From positions 50,845,001-50,909,000 of the forward strand of contig OX419758.1 of assembly GCA_948567375.1 (NCBI GenBank): a DNA stretch of 64,000 nucleotides. The letters run 5' to 3'. The DNA comes from Lunularia cruciata (Eukaryota; Streptophyta; Marchantiopsida; Lunulariales; Lunulariaceae). The notes under the pieces were generated by a model, which was given only the letters and a program-made list of their open reading frames with translations, was not told the origin of the DNA and did not search any database. This document shows, in pieces, positions 22,071 through 32,830 of the stretch (positions within the stretch are counted from its first letter, which is position 1; the number at the start of each line of letters is the position of its first letter). The position numbers and the translations under genes are program-made.

Positions 22071-22907
22071 TCTCTCTAGAAGGTAAGATAATGTTCCGCG
22101 TTCAATTTTACATTAGGCAGAAGGAGGCTATGAGAGCTCACTTGGAGAGAAAATTAGGAGAGGAGATGGATTAACTTATGTTAGAGAACCAAGATCCATT
22201 TGTATACCATGTTGTTCATTATGATGTCTTTGAAGTGATTTTGTACATCTTGTACACATGAGAGGATTTGGAGAGATTGTGTGAGGTGGATTGCAAATTT
22301 TGGGGATTAAGGTGATTTTGGGCAAAATCTCAAGTTTGAGATCTGAATTTGAAATTTCTACCCATGATAGCTTGAGTTGTCCTTCAGTTATCACACTTGG
22401 AATTATTATGAGATCTATTATGGGCATTGGACTAAAAGTTTTGAAAGTTGATAGGGTAAACTGCTCTTGCTACTGCATGCTCTCTGGAAAATTTTACATA
22501 GTCTGCCATTTTTTCAATTTTCAGTGAATTGTCCTGAAATTTTCCAAGAAAATTCAATACGTTACATTGTATGTGCTGACACAATGATTAGAGAGAGATC
22601 ATTTTTTAGCAGGGAGTTATGAGTTTTTGAAGTGAAGGGGGTGGTTTTTAGACCAAATCTAAAATATGTGTGTTGAATAGAAAGATGTCTAGGCCAAATG
22701 GCTGAACCAAAAGATTTGAAATTTTGTAGAGAGGGACGTTCTAGAGTTGTGATCAAGTGTAAAAATTTAAGATGAATTTCACATAATAATTGAGAGATTT
22801 GAGTGAAATTGTGAGGAAGGGTCAATTTTACAGAGTTGAGATCTCATGCATGAGGAGTTTGAGAGCAACAAAAAGTATGTTTGAGTGTTAAGATTCATCT
22901 TGGGAAT
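22071..22907 (+). other. Untranslated leader of element A
   Basis: About 840 bp between PBS and the pre-gag ORF with no long frame. The equivalent leader is present in C (46236-47065) and partly in D (63274-64000). Confidence 0.6.
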
Positions 22908-23162
22908 ATGGACGGTCATCAAGAGTGGAAATCAAGACTCTACAAGGTTCCCCGAGGGTTTGAGGTGATTGTAGAGGTGGATTTGAGGAAAAGAGGGTTT
23001 ACACTAGAATTTGAAGAGAGTGTTGAGAGGATCCAAAAACCTACACCACTTGGAGATAAGAGTGAGTCTAAGTGCTTTCTATGTGGAGAGAAGGGACATA
23101 AGGCAAGTTCATGTCCATTGCCCTTTGAGCAAGAGATTAAGGGAAAGGAGAGGCTTACTTGA
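22908..23162 (+). pseudogene. Pre-gag zinc-knuckle ORF, truncated (element A)
   Basis: The ATG at 22908 opens 84 codons related to the 158-residue protein at 45759-46235. The CX2CX4HX4C knuckle 'CFLCGEKGHKASSC' is intact here, unlike in C and D. A frameshift just after it ends the frame, so the second motif ('C-X2-C-X8-H-X-C') is lost from this frame although its coding sequence follows in another phase, with a further stop at 23233. Function is unknown. A CCHC knuckle suggests nucleic-acid binding, perhaps as an RNA chaperone or regulator of the element. Confidence 0.65.
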
Positions 23163-23612
23163 CTTGGGTTTGCATGTTGGACCTTCTTCACCAAGATTGG
23201 GAGGGAGAAGATCTAAAACCAAGGAGTTGTGTTAGGTTTGTCGAGTTGAAGGACTTCCAAAAGGACATGAGTGTAATGGAGTAAAATCACTTTTGGAAAC
23301 TTTGGTGAAGGATCTTGGAGAGAGTCTTAGTACAGCTACAGAAATACTACCACCTTCATCAACTAGTTCTCAAGATTAGTGATGGAGATAATCTTTCAAC
23401 TTATGGATAAACTATCCATGAGGATTTGATTAATATGCACTCTAGAATTTGATGTTGCTATAGAAATCTTGGAGCAACCTGAACCTTTTTTGTTCCCTAG
23501 GGTGGATTATTCTCAAATGGTGTTAGTAATATACATACTCTATTAGTTATAGAGTGAGAGAAAGAAAAGAAAAAAAATTGAGAGAAAAGAAAGATAGGGA
23601 GGGATTAAGACA

Positions 23613-24635
23613 GGGAAACTTCCAATTTTCTTTGGCAAGGATGGAGAAGATGTGGAGGCCTTTGTGAGAGACTGCAAGAGAGCTTGCATAAGAAACAATG
23701 AGAGGAGGAAGAATGAGTGGGTCTCATTATTACCAGATTTCTTTGAGGATGCAACACTTACATGGTATGAGTCAGAATACCAAAAGAGAGAGAGGAGAGA
23801 TAGGCAAGAAGAGTCTTAGGAGACTTTGACTTCAGCACTCATTGAGAACTTTTTTCCTGATGAGAGTTATGAGAGATTGATAAGTGAAGTAACCTTTCTC
23901 AAACAAGGAGATGGAGAGAAAGTGAGAGTCTATGTGGAAAGAGTAGAAAAGTTAGAGTCCAGATTTTGCATAGTGTTGAGGAAGGGTGGGGATGATGTGG
24001 AGACTACTATGATTGGCATAGGAGCCATGCTCACCAAGAATTTTGTGGGAGAGTTGAGACCACAAATTAGAAGCAAGGTGAGATATGAGAAACCTTCTAC
24101 CAAGGTTGAAGCTATCAAGATTGCAATTTGTATGGAGGAGAGTTTTGAAGGGGATGAGAGTGATTTGGTGGTGAAGGAAGTTGTGCATCCTCCTCAAGGC
24201 TACAAGTATGGTGGAACTTCTGATACTTTGGTGGCAAGGGTTGCACCACAAGTATTGGTTACTCCAGTTCTTGCACCCCCACCAAAGGATCCAGTTCAAA
24301 CCATCATAGAACAACTTGCGGATCTCAAGATCAGTGTGGTGCAACTATGGGAGAAGAGAGAGGTGGATCAGAATGTAGGGAGAGGCCCTAAGAGTTATAA
24401 AAACTATCCATATAGAGGAGGCCAACCAGCCAATAATTTCAATGATAGAAAATGTTTTGGTTGTGGAGGAAGAGCTCATATCCAAAGGAATTGTCCAAAT
24501 TCCACTTACCATGGAGGAAGGGATTATGAGGGAGCCAATAGAGGGAAAGAGGGAGGTAGAGAAATCCAAGTGGCTCCTAATCTAAACAAAGGTAAGGGGA
24601 TAGCATCCATAGATGTGGTTGAAAGCAAGTATTAG
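23613..24635 (+). pseudogene. Element A Gag
   Basis: Retrotransposon Gag: capsid-like region followed by a CX2CX4HX4C knuckle ('CFGCGGRAHIQRNC' near 24454-24495). The gag ATG seen in D (62565) is ACA here, so the start is lost. A TAG interrupts at about 23817 (before 'TLTSALIENF') and another at 24633 ends the frame, where C and D have GAG. Gag would form the particle and package element RNA. The capsid part contains 'DESYERLISEVTFLKQGDGE' and 'MIGIGAMLTKNFVG', nearly the same as in C and D. Confidence 0.8.
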
Positions 24636-25380
24636 AAGGGAGAGTGCTCAACTTCCAAGGGTCTTAACTTGGAGCTTTTGGCACAAGAGAAGAAGAGAGC
24701 TCATTTTCCAAAGGATATTCACTATTCTCAAGGATTTACTCCAAGCAAGGATACTCCTATGTCTACTAGGAGCACTTGCACCTCAACACCATCAACAAAA
24801 AAGACTCCAAGGAAGAAGTTTAGGATGGAGGATTTCTTAATTTCAAAGCAATAGTGGAACTACAATATGTTGGAGGATGTTCGTCGCCACAAGGCTAACA
24901 TCATAGTGGGCCAATTGATTGCTTTGAACCCTACCTTGAGAAAAGATCTTAGAGGTGGTTTGCTTTCTACAAGAAGCAAGAGGAAGAAGAAAGCAAAAGC
25001 TCTAGTATCAATGGGGGTGGTGGATGCCAAGCCAGCACCATGGGAGGCTTGTGAATATGCCTCCAAGATTGATGTGAGAGTGAATGGTCACAACATCAAG
25101 GATGCATTGGTTGATGGAGGATTAGCACTAAATGCCATGTCAAAAAGGATGATGAACAAGTTGGGTATGATACCCTCAAGACCTTCAACATTTGTGGTGA
25201 GCATGGCAAACAAACAATAAGTTTAACCAATAGGGGTGATGGATAAGGTGGTAGTTTCAATTATGGGAGTTCAAAATCTCATGACTTTCCAAGTGTTGAA
25301 GGATTCAAGCTATGACTTACTTCTTTGGAGGCCATGGTTGAGAGCGGCATACACAACTGATCGATGACACAAAGGGTACT
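24636..25380 (+). pseudogene. Element A Gag tail and aspartic protease
   Basis: Downstream of the stop at 24633 the frame continues through a basic linker ('STRSTCTSTPSTKKTPRKK'). It is broken again at 24853 (CAA to TAG type change), then enters the protease. The retropepsin-like motif is 'DALVDGGLALNAMSKRMM', with DGG where many retropepsins have DTG or DSG. A stop at 25218 and further stops such as 25365 follow. In the equivalent place D has 'LLLGRPWLRAA' at the end of the protease. The protease would cut the polyprotein in maturing particles. Confidence 0.7.
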
Positions 25381-25502
25381 TGAGGATTGGGCCATCAAAC
25401 CATAGAGTCACAATTCCAGTGACTAACACCACGAACACTTCACATTCAAATACACCATCTTCTGATTGTTGGGAATCAGATTTTGAAGAATGAGCTTCAG
25501 GT

Positions 25503-26513
25503 GTGGATACAAGCATGGAAGAGGAGACTTCCACTGAGGAGGATGAATCTGAATCTGATTTAGATGTGTATCCTTTGTGTGCTATGAATTGTGCACCTAA
25601 CCCAAAGGTTTTGAAGGACCCAAATAAATCACTATTGACACTTGAGGAGGTAGAGAGAAGGTTATCTACCCTCAAGTATGGTCCAAATGTTACCAAAGAG
25701 GAGAAGGTGAGATTTGAGGAGATTTTCCGCAAGTTCATCCATGTGTTTGCTTTTAGTTACAAGGATTTGAAGGAAGTCATCTTGGAGGAGCACAAGATAG
25801 AGGTGGAGTCACATGAAAGACCAATCCACCAGAAGCAATGTCGCATTAGCACACCAATATCTTTTGTTGTAAAGGAGGAGATTGATGAGCTCAAGGAGGC
25901 TGGATTTATCTTTGAGGTGGAGAATTCAGAATGGGTGTCTCCAATTGTCATTGTGAAGAAAAAGAATGGTAAACTTTGGGTATGTGTGGATTACAAGAAG
26001 CTCAATGTTGTTAGAGAGAAGGTAGAGAGAAGGTTATCTACCCTCAAGTATGGTCCAAATGTTACCAAGGAGGAGAAGGTGAGATTTGAGGAGATTTTCC
26101 GCAAGTTCATCCATGTGTTTGCTTTTAGTTACAAGGATTTGAAGGAAGTCATCTTGGAGGAGCACAAGATAGAGGTGGAGTCACATGAAAGACCAATCCA
26201 CCAGAAGCAATGTCGCATTAGCACACCAATATCTTTTGTTGTGAAGGAGGAGATTGATGAGCTCAAGGAGGCTGGATTTATCTTTGAGGTGGAGAATTCA
26301 GAATGGGTGTCTCCAATTGTCATTGTGAAGAAAAAGAATGGTAAACTTTGGGTATGTGTGGATTACAAGAAGCTCAATGTTGTTACCAAGAAGTACTACT
26401 ACCCATTGCCATTCATTGATGAGATCTTGGAGGAGGTTGCAGGTCATGAGAGGTATAGTTTTAGAGATGGTTATAGTGCATATAACCAAATCAAGATTGC
26501 ACCAGAGCATTAA
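25503..26513 (+). pseudogene. Element A reverse transcriptase N-terminal part with internal duplication
   Basis: 336 codons are open. An acidic linker ('STEEDESESDLDVYPLCAM') precedes the RT. A 124-codon stretch from 'VERRLSTLKYGPNVTKEEK' to 'DYKKLNVV' occurs twice in tandem and in phase. It covers the pre-RT segment and the first RT blocks ('FIFEVENSEWVSPIVIVKKK'). After the second copy the normal RT continues ('YYYPLPFIDEIL'). The stop at 26511 (CAA to TAA) ends the frame. The doubled fingers region would almost certainly disturb folding of the polymerase. Confidence 0.85.
25649..26392 (+). repeat. 372-bp in-frame tandem duplication in RT
   Basis: Units 25649-26020 and 26021-26392 differ at only a few bases (for example accaaagagg/accaaggagg and gtaaagg/gtgaagg). 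None of B, C or D carries it, so it arose in or shortly before copy A. Confidence 0.9.
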
Positions 26514-27415
26514 CAACTCACCATGTTCACCACACCTTGGGGAACTTACGCTTTCAAGGTCATGCCTCTTGGGCTTTGCAATGCTCCAACCACATTCCAA
26601 CGGTTCATGAACAAGGTATTTGAACCTTTCATTGGTAAATTTGTGAGAGACTTCATTGATGACTTTTGTGTCTATGGGAGCAAGGAGGAGCACTTTGAGC
26701 ACCTAATCAAGGTCTTGCAACGCTTGGATGAGGCAAATGCATCACTCAACCCAAAGAAGTGCATTTTTGGATGTGAAGAGGTCTACTTTTGGGGCACATC
26801 ATCTGATTGGATGGAATAGCAATTGATACTAAGAAGGTGAGGAAAATCTCAGACCTTCTATTCCCTTCAAGCTTGACAAAGTTACGCCAATTCTTGGGGA
26901 TGGTTGGGTACTATAAGAGGTTCATCTTCTCATTTTCCAACAAGGCTTATGCATTGACCATCTACATGAAGAAGGGTGTAGATTACATGGTGATTTTGGG
27001 GGACAAAGAGGCCCTCAAAGCTTTTGAGGAGCTCAAGCAATCCCTTGTTGTAGCTCCAATTCTTGATAAACCTGATTGGAGTAAGCCTTTCATCCTCTAC
27101 AATGCTGCTTCTAATGTAGCAGTAGGATACACTCTTAGTCAATTAGACATAGATAGGCATGATCATCTAATAGTTTATGCTAGTAGGCAGATGGTTTCAA
27201 TAGAAAAGAACTACTCTGTCATGAAGAGAGAAGGGTTGGTAGTGATCTTTGGTCTCAAGAAGTTTAGATACTACTTGATTGGAGGGAAGCCTACAACTGT
27301 CACGGATCACAACGCTTTGAAGTACATCTTCAAAAAGCCTAAGGTTGAAGGGAGACCAGCAAGGTGGATGAAACTCTTGTCTAAGTATGACTACACCATT
27401 GAGGATAGGCCATGA
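26514..27415 (+). pseudogene. Element A RT C-terminal part and RNase H
   Basis: 'TPWGTYAFKVMPLGLCNAPT' and the polymerase site 'FIDDFCVYG' (DD present) lie in 26523-26700. A frameshift near 26780 moves the frame, after which 'LRQFLGMVGYYKRFIFSF' (connection) and RNase H continue: 'YNAASNVAVGYTLSQLD', in which the usual TDAS Asp is changed ('YNAAS' against 'YTDAS' in C and D), then 'KNYSVMKREGLVVIFGLKKF'. A TGA at 27413 ends the frame. The changed RNase H Asp alone would be damaging. Confidence 0.8.
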
Positions 27416-28804
27416 AAGAAACACGCAAATGCTGATTTGTTATCTAGAGCCTATGATCATGATGGAGATGAGCCAGTGGATGATTCATTCTTGGATGAGG
27501 AGCTCATGATAATCTCAAACACTCAAGAGGTTCCAATGGAGTACAAGGAGATTGTGGATTTTGTGACAAGAGGTAACTATCTAGAAGGGATGCATGCTAG
27601 GGAGAGGAAGGCCCTTGCAGCAAGATTTAGACCTTACATAATGGTGGAGGATATTGTTTTTCACCAAGGAGCAGATGGTCTACTTCAAAGAGTAGTGGGT
27701 AAAGAAGAGTCTATCCTACTTATAAAGGAGTTTCATGAAGGTTTAGTGTGTGGAGGAAACTTTGCAGAAATGGTGATTGCTTTCAAGATTCTAGATGTAG
27801 GTTACCATTGGGGAGGGATTTTCAAGGATTGTCTTGATTATTGGAAAACTTGTCATGTTTGTCAATCTTTTGCTAGAAAGTCTACATCCACTCCACCACT
27901 TAGATCAATTCCATTGCTAGGACCTTTTGAGAAGTGGGAATTGATTTTGTAGGTCCTCTCAATAGCACCCCGAGGAACAATTGGTACATTGTGGTAGTTA
28001 CTGATCACCTTACCAAGTGGGTTGAGGCTAGACCATTAAGAGACAAGAATGAAGATGAAGTTGGTAGATTTCTTTATGAACGCATTATCATTAGATTTGG
28101 ATGCCCTTTGGAGTTGGTTTCTGATAGAGGAGGAGAGTTTACAAGAAGCATCACTACAACGATGCTAGGACATTTCTATCACACATAGAGTAACTACATT
28201 CTATAAGCCAAATTCCAATGGCTTGGCAGAGAGAACCAATCAGACCTTGTGCATGATGTTGGCCAAAGATGCAGAAATGGAGGAAGCTAAACATCATTGG
28301 GACAAGAGGATTCATGCAGTTTTGTGGGAGTATAAGACAACCATGAAGACTTCTATCGGATATTCTCCATTTCAATTGGTTTATGGTATTGAGTCTACCT
28401 TACCTATTCACTTTGCTCTTCCTACCTTCCAAAGCATTCATTGGAGATTGAAGAAAACACAAAGAGGTGATGCAGAGAAGTCAAGGAAGAATCAACTCAT
28501 GGAGTTGGAAGAGGCAAGAGCAATTGCTATGGTTTGAGTGGAGCAAGCCCAAAGGAAACAAAAGGAGAGCTATGACAAGAGGCAAGGCAAGAAGAAGGTG
28601 GAGCCGTTCAAAGAAGGTGATTGGGTAATGTTGTTTGATTCTATTCGATTCAAGAGAGTGCAAAAGAAGTTTTTGCCTACATACTTTGGACCTTTCATAG
28701 TGGAGAAGGTGTGGTGCATTTAAACCTATGGTCTCAAGGAGTTGGAAGTAAGACACTTTGATAGGATTAACCATGAGAAGTTGAAGATGTATCATAAAAG
28801 GTAA
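27416..28804 (+). pseudogene. Element A integrase
   Basis: The integrase zinc region has 'EFHEGLVCGGNFAEM' and 'CHVCQSFARK'; the second His of the HHCC set is Asn here (GGN against GGH in C and D). The core has 'IDFVGPL', 'VSDRGGEFT' and 'NGLAERTNQTLC', so all D, D and E residues are present but split by frameshifts near 27935 and 28160 and by stops at 28188, 28535 and 28721. The C-terminal part ends with a 'LKMYHKR' type tail and has no chromodomain. Integrase would insert the cDNA; this copy cannot encode it whole. Confidence 0.8.
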
Positions 28805-28843
28805 AGAGACCTTCACTTTGAGAACAAAGTGAAAACTTAGTCC

Positions 28844-28852
28844 AGGGGTAAA
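28844..28852 (+). promoter_or_regulatory. Polypurine tract of element A
   Basis: AGGGGTAAA abuts the TG of the 3' LTR. C and D have CCGGGGGTAAA at the same place. Confidence 0.7.
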
Positions 28853-29109
28853 TGTAACACCCATTTGTGCATGTATGTGGTATTGTGATATTTAGCTTAG
28901 TATTACAAGTACTTGAGAGATATTATTTATATAGAGATAAAAGACGGTTCTACATTAGTCATGATTAGCTAGAGTTAGTCATAGCTAAGATAGAGGAGAC
29001 CTTACTTTACAGGAAGTGGAAAAGATGGGCAACACTATTTTGGATTCTGGTGTGTTGACTTGGTATCATTCCTAAGGTTCATACTGAGTGAGAGACAGGT
29101 CGGCTCATA
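28853..29109 (+). repeat. Element A 3' LTR, internally deleted
   Basis: 257 bp remain of about 690. The sequence runs normally from TGTAACACCC to 'attccta', then jumps to 'aggttcatactgagtgagag' and the LTR end. The deleted part had 'agg' at both borders, so microhomology of about 3 bp marks the junction near 29075. The missing part includes the TATA box. Confidence 0.85.
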
Positions 29110-29113
29110 GGCA

Positions 29114-29192
29114 TATCTCTCACTCAAGATGAACCTCTAATGGCTATGGTAGCGCACCATGGACTTAGAAGACAAAGAACCCCAATTCCATC
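29114..29192 (-). repeat. Element B 3' LTR, inner fragment
   Basis: This is the continuation of 21348-21359 after element A. After 'tcatactcc' the LTR is cut and integrase sequence follows directly, so a deletion removed the rest of the LTR, the polypurine tract and the integrase C-terminal third. Confidence 0.8.
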
Positions 29193-29783
29193 ATACTCCA
29201 TAATTCTCAAGATAATCAGTAACTACAACAATATACCAATTGTTCCTTGGGGTGCTATTGAGAGGACCTACAAAATCAATTCCCCACTTCTCAAAAGGTC
29301 CTAGCAATGCAATTGATTTAATTGTTGGAGTGGAAATAGATTTTCAAGCAAAAGCTTGACAAACATGACAATTTTGTAATAATCAAGACAATCCTTGAGA
29401 ATCCCTCTCCAATGGTAACCTAAATCTAGAATCTTGAAATCAATCACCTTCCCTATGATGTGTCCTCCACACACTAAACCTTCATGAAACTCCTTTATGA
29501 GTAGGATAGACTCTTCTTTACCCATTGCTCTTCAAAGTAGATCATCTGCTCCTTGGTGAAAAAGAATATCCTTCACCATTGTGTAAGGTCTAGATCTTGT
29601 TGCAAGGGCCTTCCTCTCCCTATCATGGATCCCTTTAGGATAGTTACCTCTTGTCACAAAATCCACAATCTCCTTGTACTCCATTGGAACCTCTTGAGTG
29701 ACTGAGATTATCATGAGCTCCTCATTCAAGAAGGAATCATCTACTAGCTCATTTCCATCATGATCATAGGCCCTAGATAACAA
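29193..29783 (-). pseudogene. Element B integrase, N-terminal part
   Basis: On the minus strand, 'EFHEGLVCGGHIIGK' keeps the zinc-region His residues, but the CX2C pair region is altered ('YYKIVMFVK' replaces 'YCKTCHICQ' in D). The sequence runs into the first core Asp region ('WGIDFVGPL' equivalent near 29265-29290) and then breaks off at the LTR fragment. A stop at about 29530 separates it from the spacer ('EVPMEYKEIVDFVTRGNYP') at 29532-29783. Non-functional. Confidence 0.7.
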
Positions 29784-30240
29784 ATCAGCATTTGCCTATT
29801 TCTTTCTTGGCTTATTCTCAATGGTGTAGTCATATTTAGACTAGAGTATCATCCACCTTGCTAGTCTCTCTTCAACATTAGGCTTTTTGAAGATGTACTT
29901 CAAAGCATTTTGATCCATGAAAATGGTGGCTTTCCCTCCAATCAAGTAGTGTCTAAACTTCTTGAGACCAAAGATCACTGCCAACCCTTCTCTCTTTGTG
30001 ATATAGTAATTCTTTTTTGTTGAAACCATTTGCCCTCTAGCATAAGGTATAAGATGATCATGCCCATCTTGGTCTTATTGACTAAGAGTGCATCTTAAAG
30101 CAACATTGGAAGCATCATTGTAGAGGATGAAGGGGTTTCTCCAATTAGGTTTAATAGGAATTGGAGCTGCAAAAAGGGATTGCTTGAGCTACTCAAAAGC
30201 TTTGAGAGCCTCTTTGTCTTACAAAATCACCATGTAATCT
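29784..30240 (-). pseudogene. Element B RNase H remnant
   Basis: 'KKNYYITKREGLAVIFGLKK' and 'DQNALKYIFKKPNVEERLAR' correspond to RNase H and connection sequence in C and D. Stops lie at about 29797, 29838 and 30078, and others before it. Confidence 0.7.
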
Positions 30241-31320
30241 ACACACTTCTTCATGCATATGGTCAATGCATAAGCTTTGTTGGAAAATGAGAAGATGAAC
30301 CTCCTATAGTACCCAACCATCCCCAAAAATTGGTGTAACTTTGTCAAGCTTGAAGGGAATGGAAGGTCTGAGATTTTCCTCACCTTCTCAAGATCAACTA
30401 CTATTCCATCCTTGGAGATGATATGGCCCAAAAGTAGACCTTCTTCACATCCAAAAATGCATTTCTTTGGGTTGAGTGATGCCTTTGCCTCATCCAAGCA
30501 TTGCAAGACCTTGATTAGGTGCTTAAAGTGCTCCTCCTTGCTCCCATAGAAACAAAATTCATCAATGAAGTCTCTCGCAAATTTCCCAATGAAAGGTTCA
30601 AATACCTTGTTCATGAATCGTTAGAATGCGGCTTGAGCATTGCAAAGCCTAAAAGGTATGACCTTGAAAGCGTAGGTTCCCCAAGGTGTAGTGAATGTGA
30701 TGAGTTTTTGATGCTGTGGTGCAATCTTGATTTGGTTATATCCATTATAACCATCTCCAAAACTATACCTCTCATGACTTGCAACCTCCTCCAAGATCTC
30801 ATCAATGAATGGTAATGGGTAGTAGTCTTTCTAAGTAACAAATTTGAGCTTCTTGTAATCCACACATACCCAAAGCTTGCCATTCTTTTTCTTCACAATC
30901 ATAATTGGAGACACCCATTCTGAATTCTCCACCTCAAAGATAAATCAAGCCTCCTTGAGCTTATCAATCTACTCCTTCACAACCAAAGCTATTGGCAGGC
31001 TAATGTGATGTTACTTTTGGTGGACTGGTCTTGCATGTGACTCCACTTCTATCTTGTATTCCTCCAAGGTGACTTCCTTCACATCCTTGTACTTGAAAGC
31101 AAACACATGGATGAACTTGTAGAAAATTTCCTCAAATCTCATCTTCTCTTCCTTGGTAACATTTGGACCATACTTAAGGGTAGATAACCTCTTGTCTATC
31201 TCCTCAAGTGTCAATGATGATTTGTTTGGGCCCTTCAAAACCTTTGGCTTAGGTGCAAAATCCATAGCACACAAGGGATACACATCTGAATTAGATTCAG
31301 ATTCATCCTCCTCCATGGAA
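30219..31320 (-). pseudogene. Element B reverse transcriptase and pre-RT segment
   Basis: The pre-RT acidic stretch ('MEEDESESNSDVYPLCAMDF', 31260-31316) and 'LSTLKYGPNVTKEEKMRFEE' are followed, after a stop near 31008, by RT blocks. The active-site segment reads 'FIDEFCFYG', so the second Asp of the DD pair is Glu. 'LHQFLGMVGYYRRFIFSF' follows. The element is cut just beyond 31316 by the giant LTR insertion and resumes at 35862. Confidence 0.75.
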
Positions 31321-31336
31321 GTCTCCTACACCATGC

Positions 31337-31341
31337 TTGTG
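31337..31341. repeat. Target-site duplication of the giant LTR, left (TTGTG)
   Basis: Identical to 35857-35861. Uninterrupted element D reads 'catgcttgtgtccacacc' at this site, so the duplicated TTGTG is exactly the target. Confidence 0.85.
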
Positions 31342-31998
31342 TATGACAATCTGGCAAATATCACTTTTGCGGTTATCAAGTAAGTAAAGTTCGTTCCCGT
31401 AGAGATACTATTCAAAATTGGTCAAATACAAAGTCAAAGAATAACAATGTAGTTCTTCTTGGTTGTGTCATTAATCTCTATACCCAAAAGAGGTAGAAAC
31501 CACACTCAAAAGAGAGTAACAAGCACTGATTCACAATCTTGTCACAAATTCACACTCCTTAATCATAACACCTTCAATTCTTTCCAAACAATCTTGATTG
31601 TGATGATTCAGGCTCTCCCAAAAACGACACTTCACTACAAAATGACTTTGCCTCAGAATTGTGTTCTACCCCTCCACTGAAGGCACAACTTCCTCAATCA
31701 AAATTGCTTCACATCAACTTTGCACTACACTTACAAATGCAAAATATTACCAACACTACAATTCCTCTCAGATCTGTCAAGGCATTGCTTTGATTGCACT
31801 TCATTCCGAATCAAACACAAAGAATGAAGATCAAGGCTACAAAATCCAACATCCAACAAGCACACTAACTTGCACTTCAAATTTCTACACACACTCACAA
31901 ACACAGACACAAGGTTGATACTCGGAATCAAGCTGAAGTGACAAGCACTACTTCACAACACTTTGCTTTATCTATTCTCAAAATTATGAGCACTGAAC

Positions 31999-32689
31999 TG
32001 TGAGCCGGCCTGTCTCCCACTCAAGATGAACCTCTGATGGCTATTATGATAGCGCACCATGGACTAAGAAGGCAAGGAACCCGAATTCCATCATATCCCT
32101 CCAAGGCTAACACTCCAAGAATTAAGACATTGCTCACTAGAGAACTCAATGAGAGAGAGATAGTTGCAAATGAAAGGATGATGAGTACCTCCTCACCCCT
32201 TGTTTATATACTTGTGAAATATTTCCGTACCAAAGTTACTAATTACCGTAGTAACTCAAGTTACTAAACTAAAAGTCAGTAAAGTCAAAAAGTAGAAAGG
32301 AATATCCATTCACATGGGCATATTCCCCTAAGCATGTGGTCTTATCTTGACCCAAACACTAAGTCAAGGATTCCTTCACATGGGCTATGCTTGGACTAAA
32401 GAAGAATCCAAAACAAAAAGGCTTGCGGGCCCAAGAGTTCTCAACTCTTTCCTCAAAGCCTAACACCTAGGAATAATACCAAGTCAACACACTAAAATCT
32501 AAAGTAGTGGTGCTCATCTTTTCTACTTCCTCTAAAGTAAGGTCGTCTCTATCTTAGCTATGACTAACTTTAGCTAACCATGACTAATATAGAACCATCC
32601 TTTATCTCTATATAAATAATATGTCTTAAATACTTGTAATACCAAGCTAAATATCACAATACCACACACTTGCACAAATGGGTGTTACA
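31999..32689 (-). repeat. Solo LTR of family G inside the giant LTR
   Basis: A complete 691-bp G LTR (TGTGAGCC to TGTTACA on the + strand) is flanked by GAAC at 31995-31998 and GAAC at 32690-32693. No G internal sequence adjoins, so it is a solo LTR. It lies in the non-coding tail downstream of the LTR-embedded ORF. Confidence 0.9.
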
Positions 32690-32830
32690 GAACAACATAA
32701 GACTGCGAATTCCACTCTTAAATAGTGAAGCAATTGACAATTATCTTCCTAATGTACCTCTTCAACTCTACAAACTTGTAGATCCAAAATGACAATGCAC
32801 CTCTTCATATCTACCTCTTAAAAAGTATTA

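Larger units (their letters stand above)
21360..29109 (+). mobile_element. Ty3/gypsy family G, element A
   Basis: A 7.75-kb + strand element inserted in element B's 3' LTR. It has a 690-bp 5' LTR, tRNA-Glu type PBS, pre-gag zinc-knuckle ORF, gag, protease, RT, RNase H, integrase and a 3' LTR shortened by an internal deletion. Domain order, with integrase last, marks Ty3/gypsy. The RT motif 'FIDDFCVYG' and lack of a chromodomain recall the Ogre/Tat/Athila side of plant gypsy elements. The 4-bp flanks are GGCC (21356-21359) and GGCA (29110-29113). Numerous stops and shifts, a lost gag ATG and a 372-bp RT duplication make it inactive. Confidence 0.9.

Noticed and set aside
29050-29200. Tail-to-tail inverted pair of gypsy elements formed by a palindromic rearrangement
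   Set aside because: Removing element A and one 4-bp flank restores a continuous G LTR (TGTGAGTCGGCC then TATCTCTCACTC) and exposes GTAC duplications around B, so simple nesting explains it.
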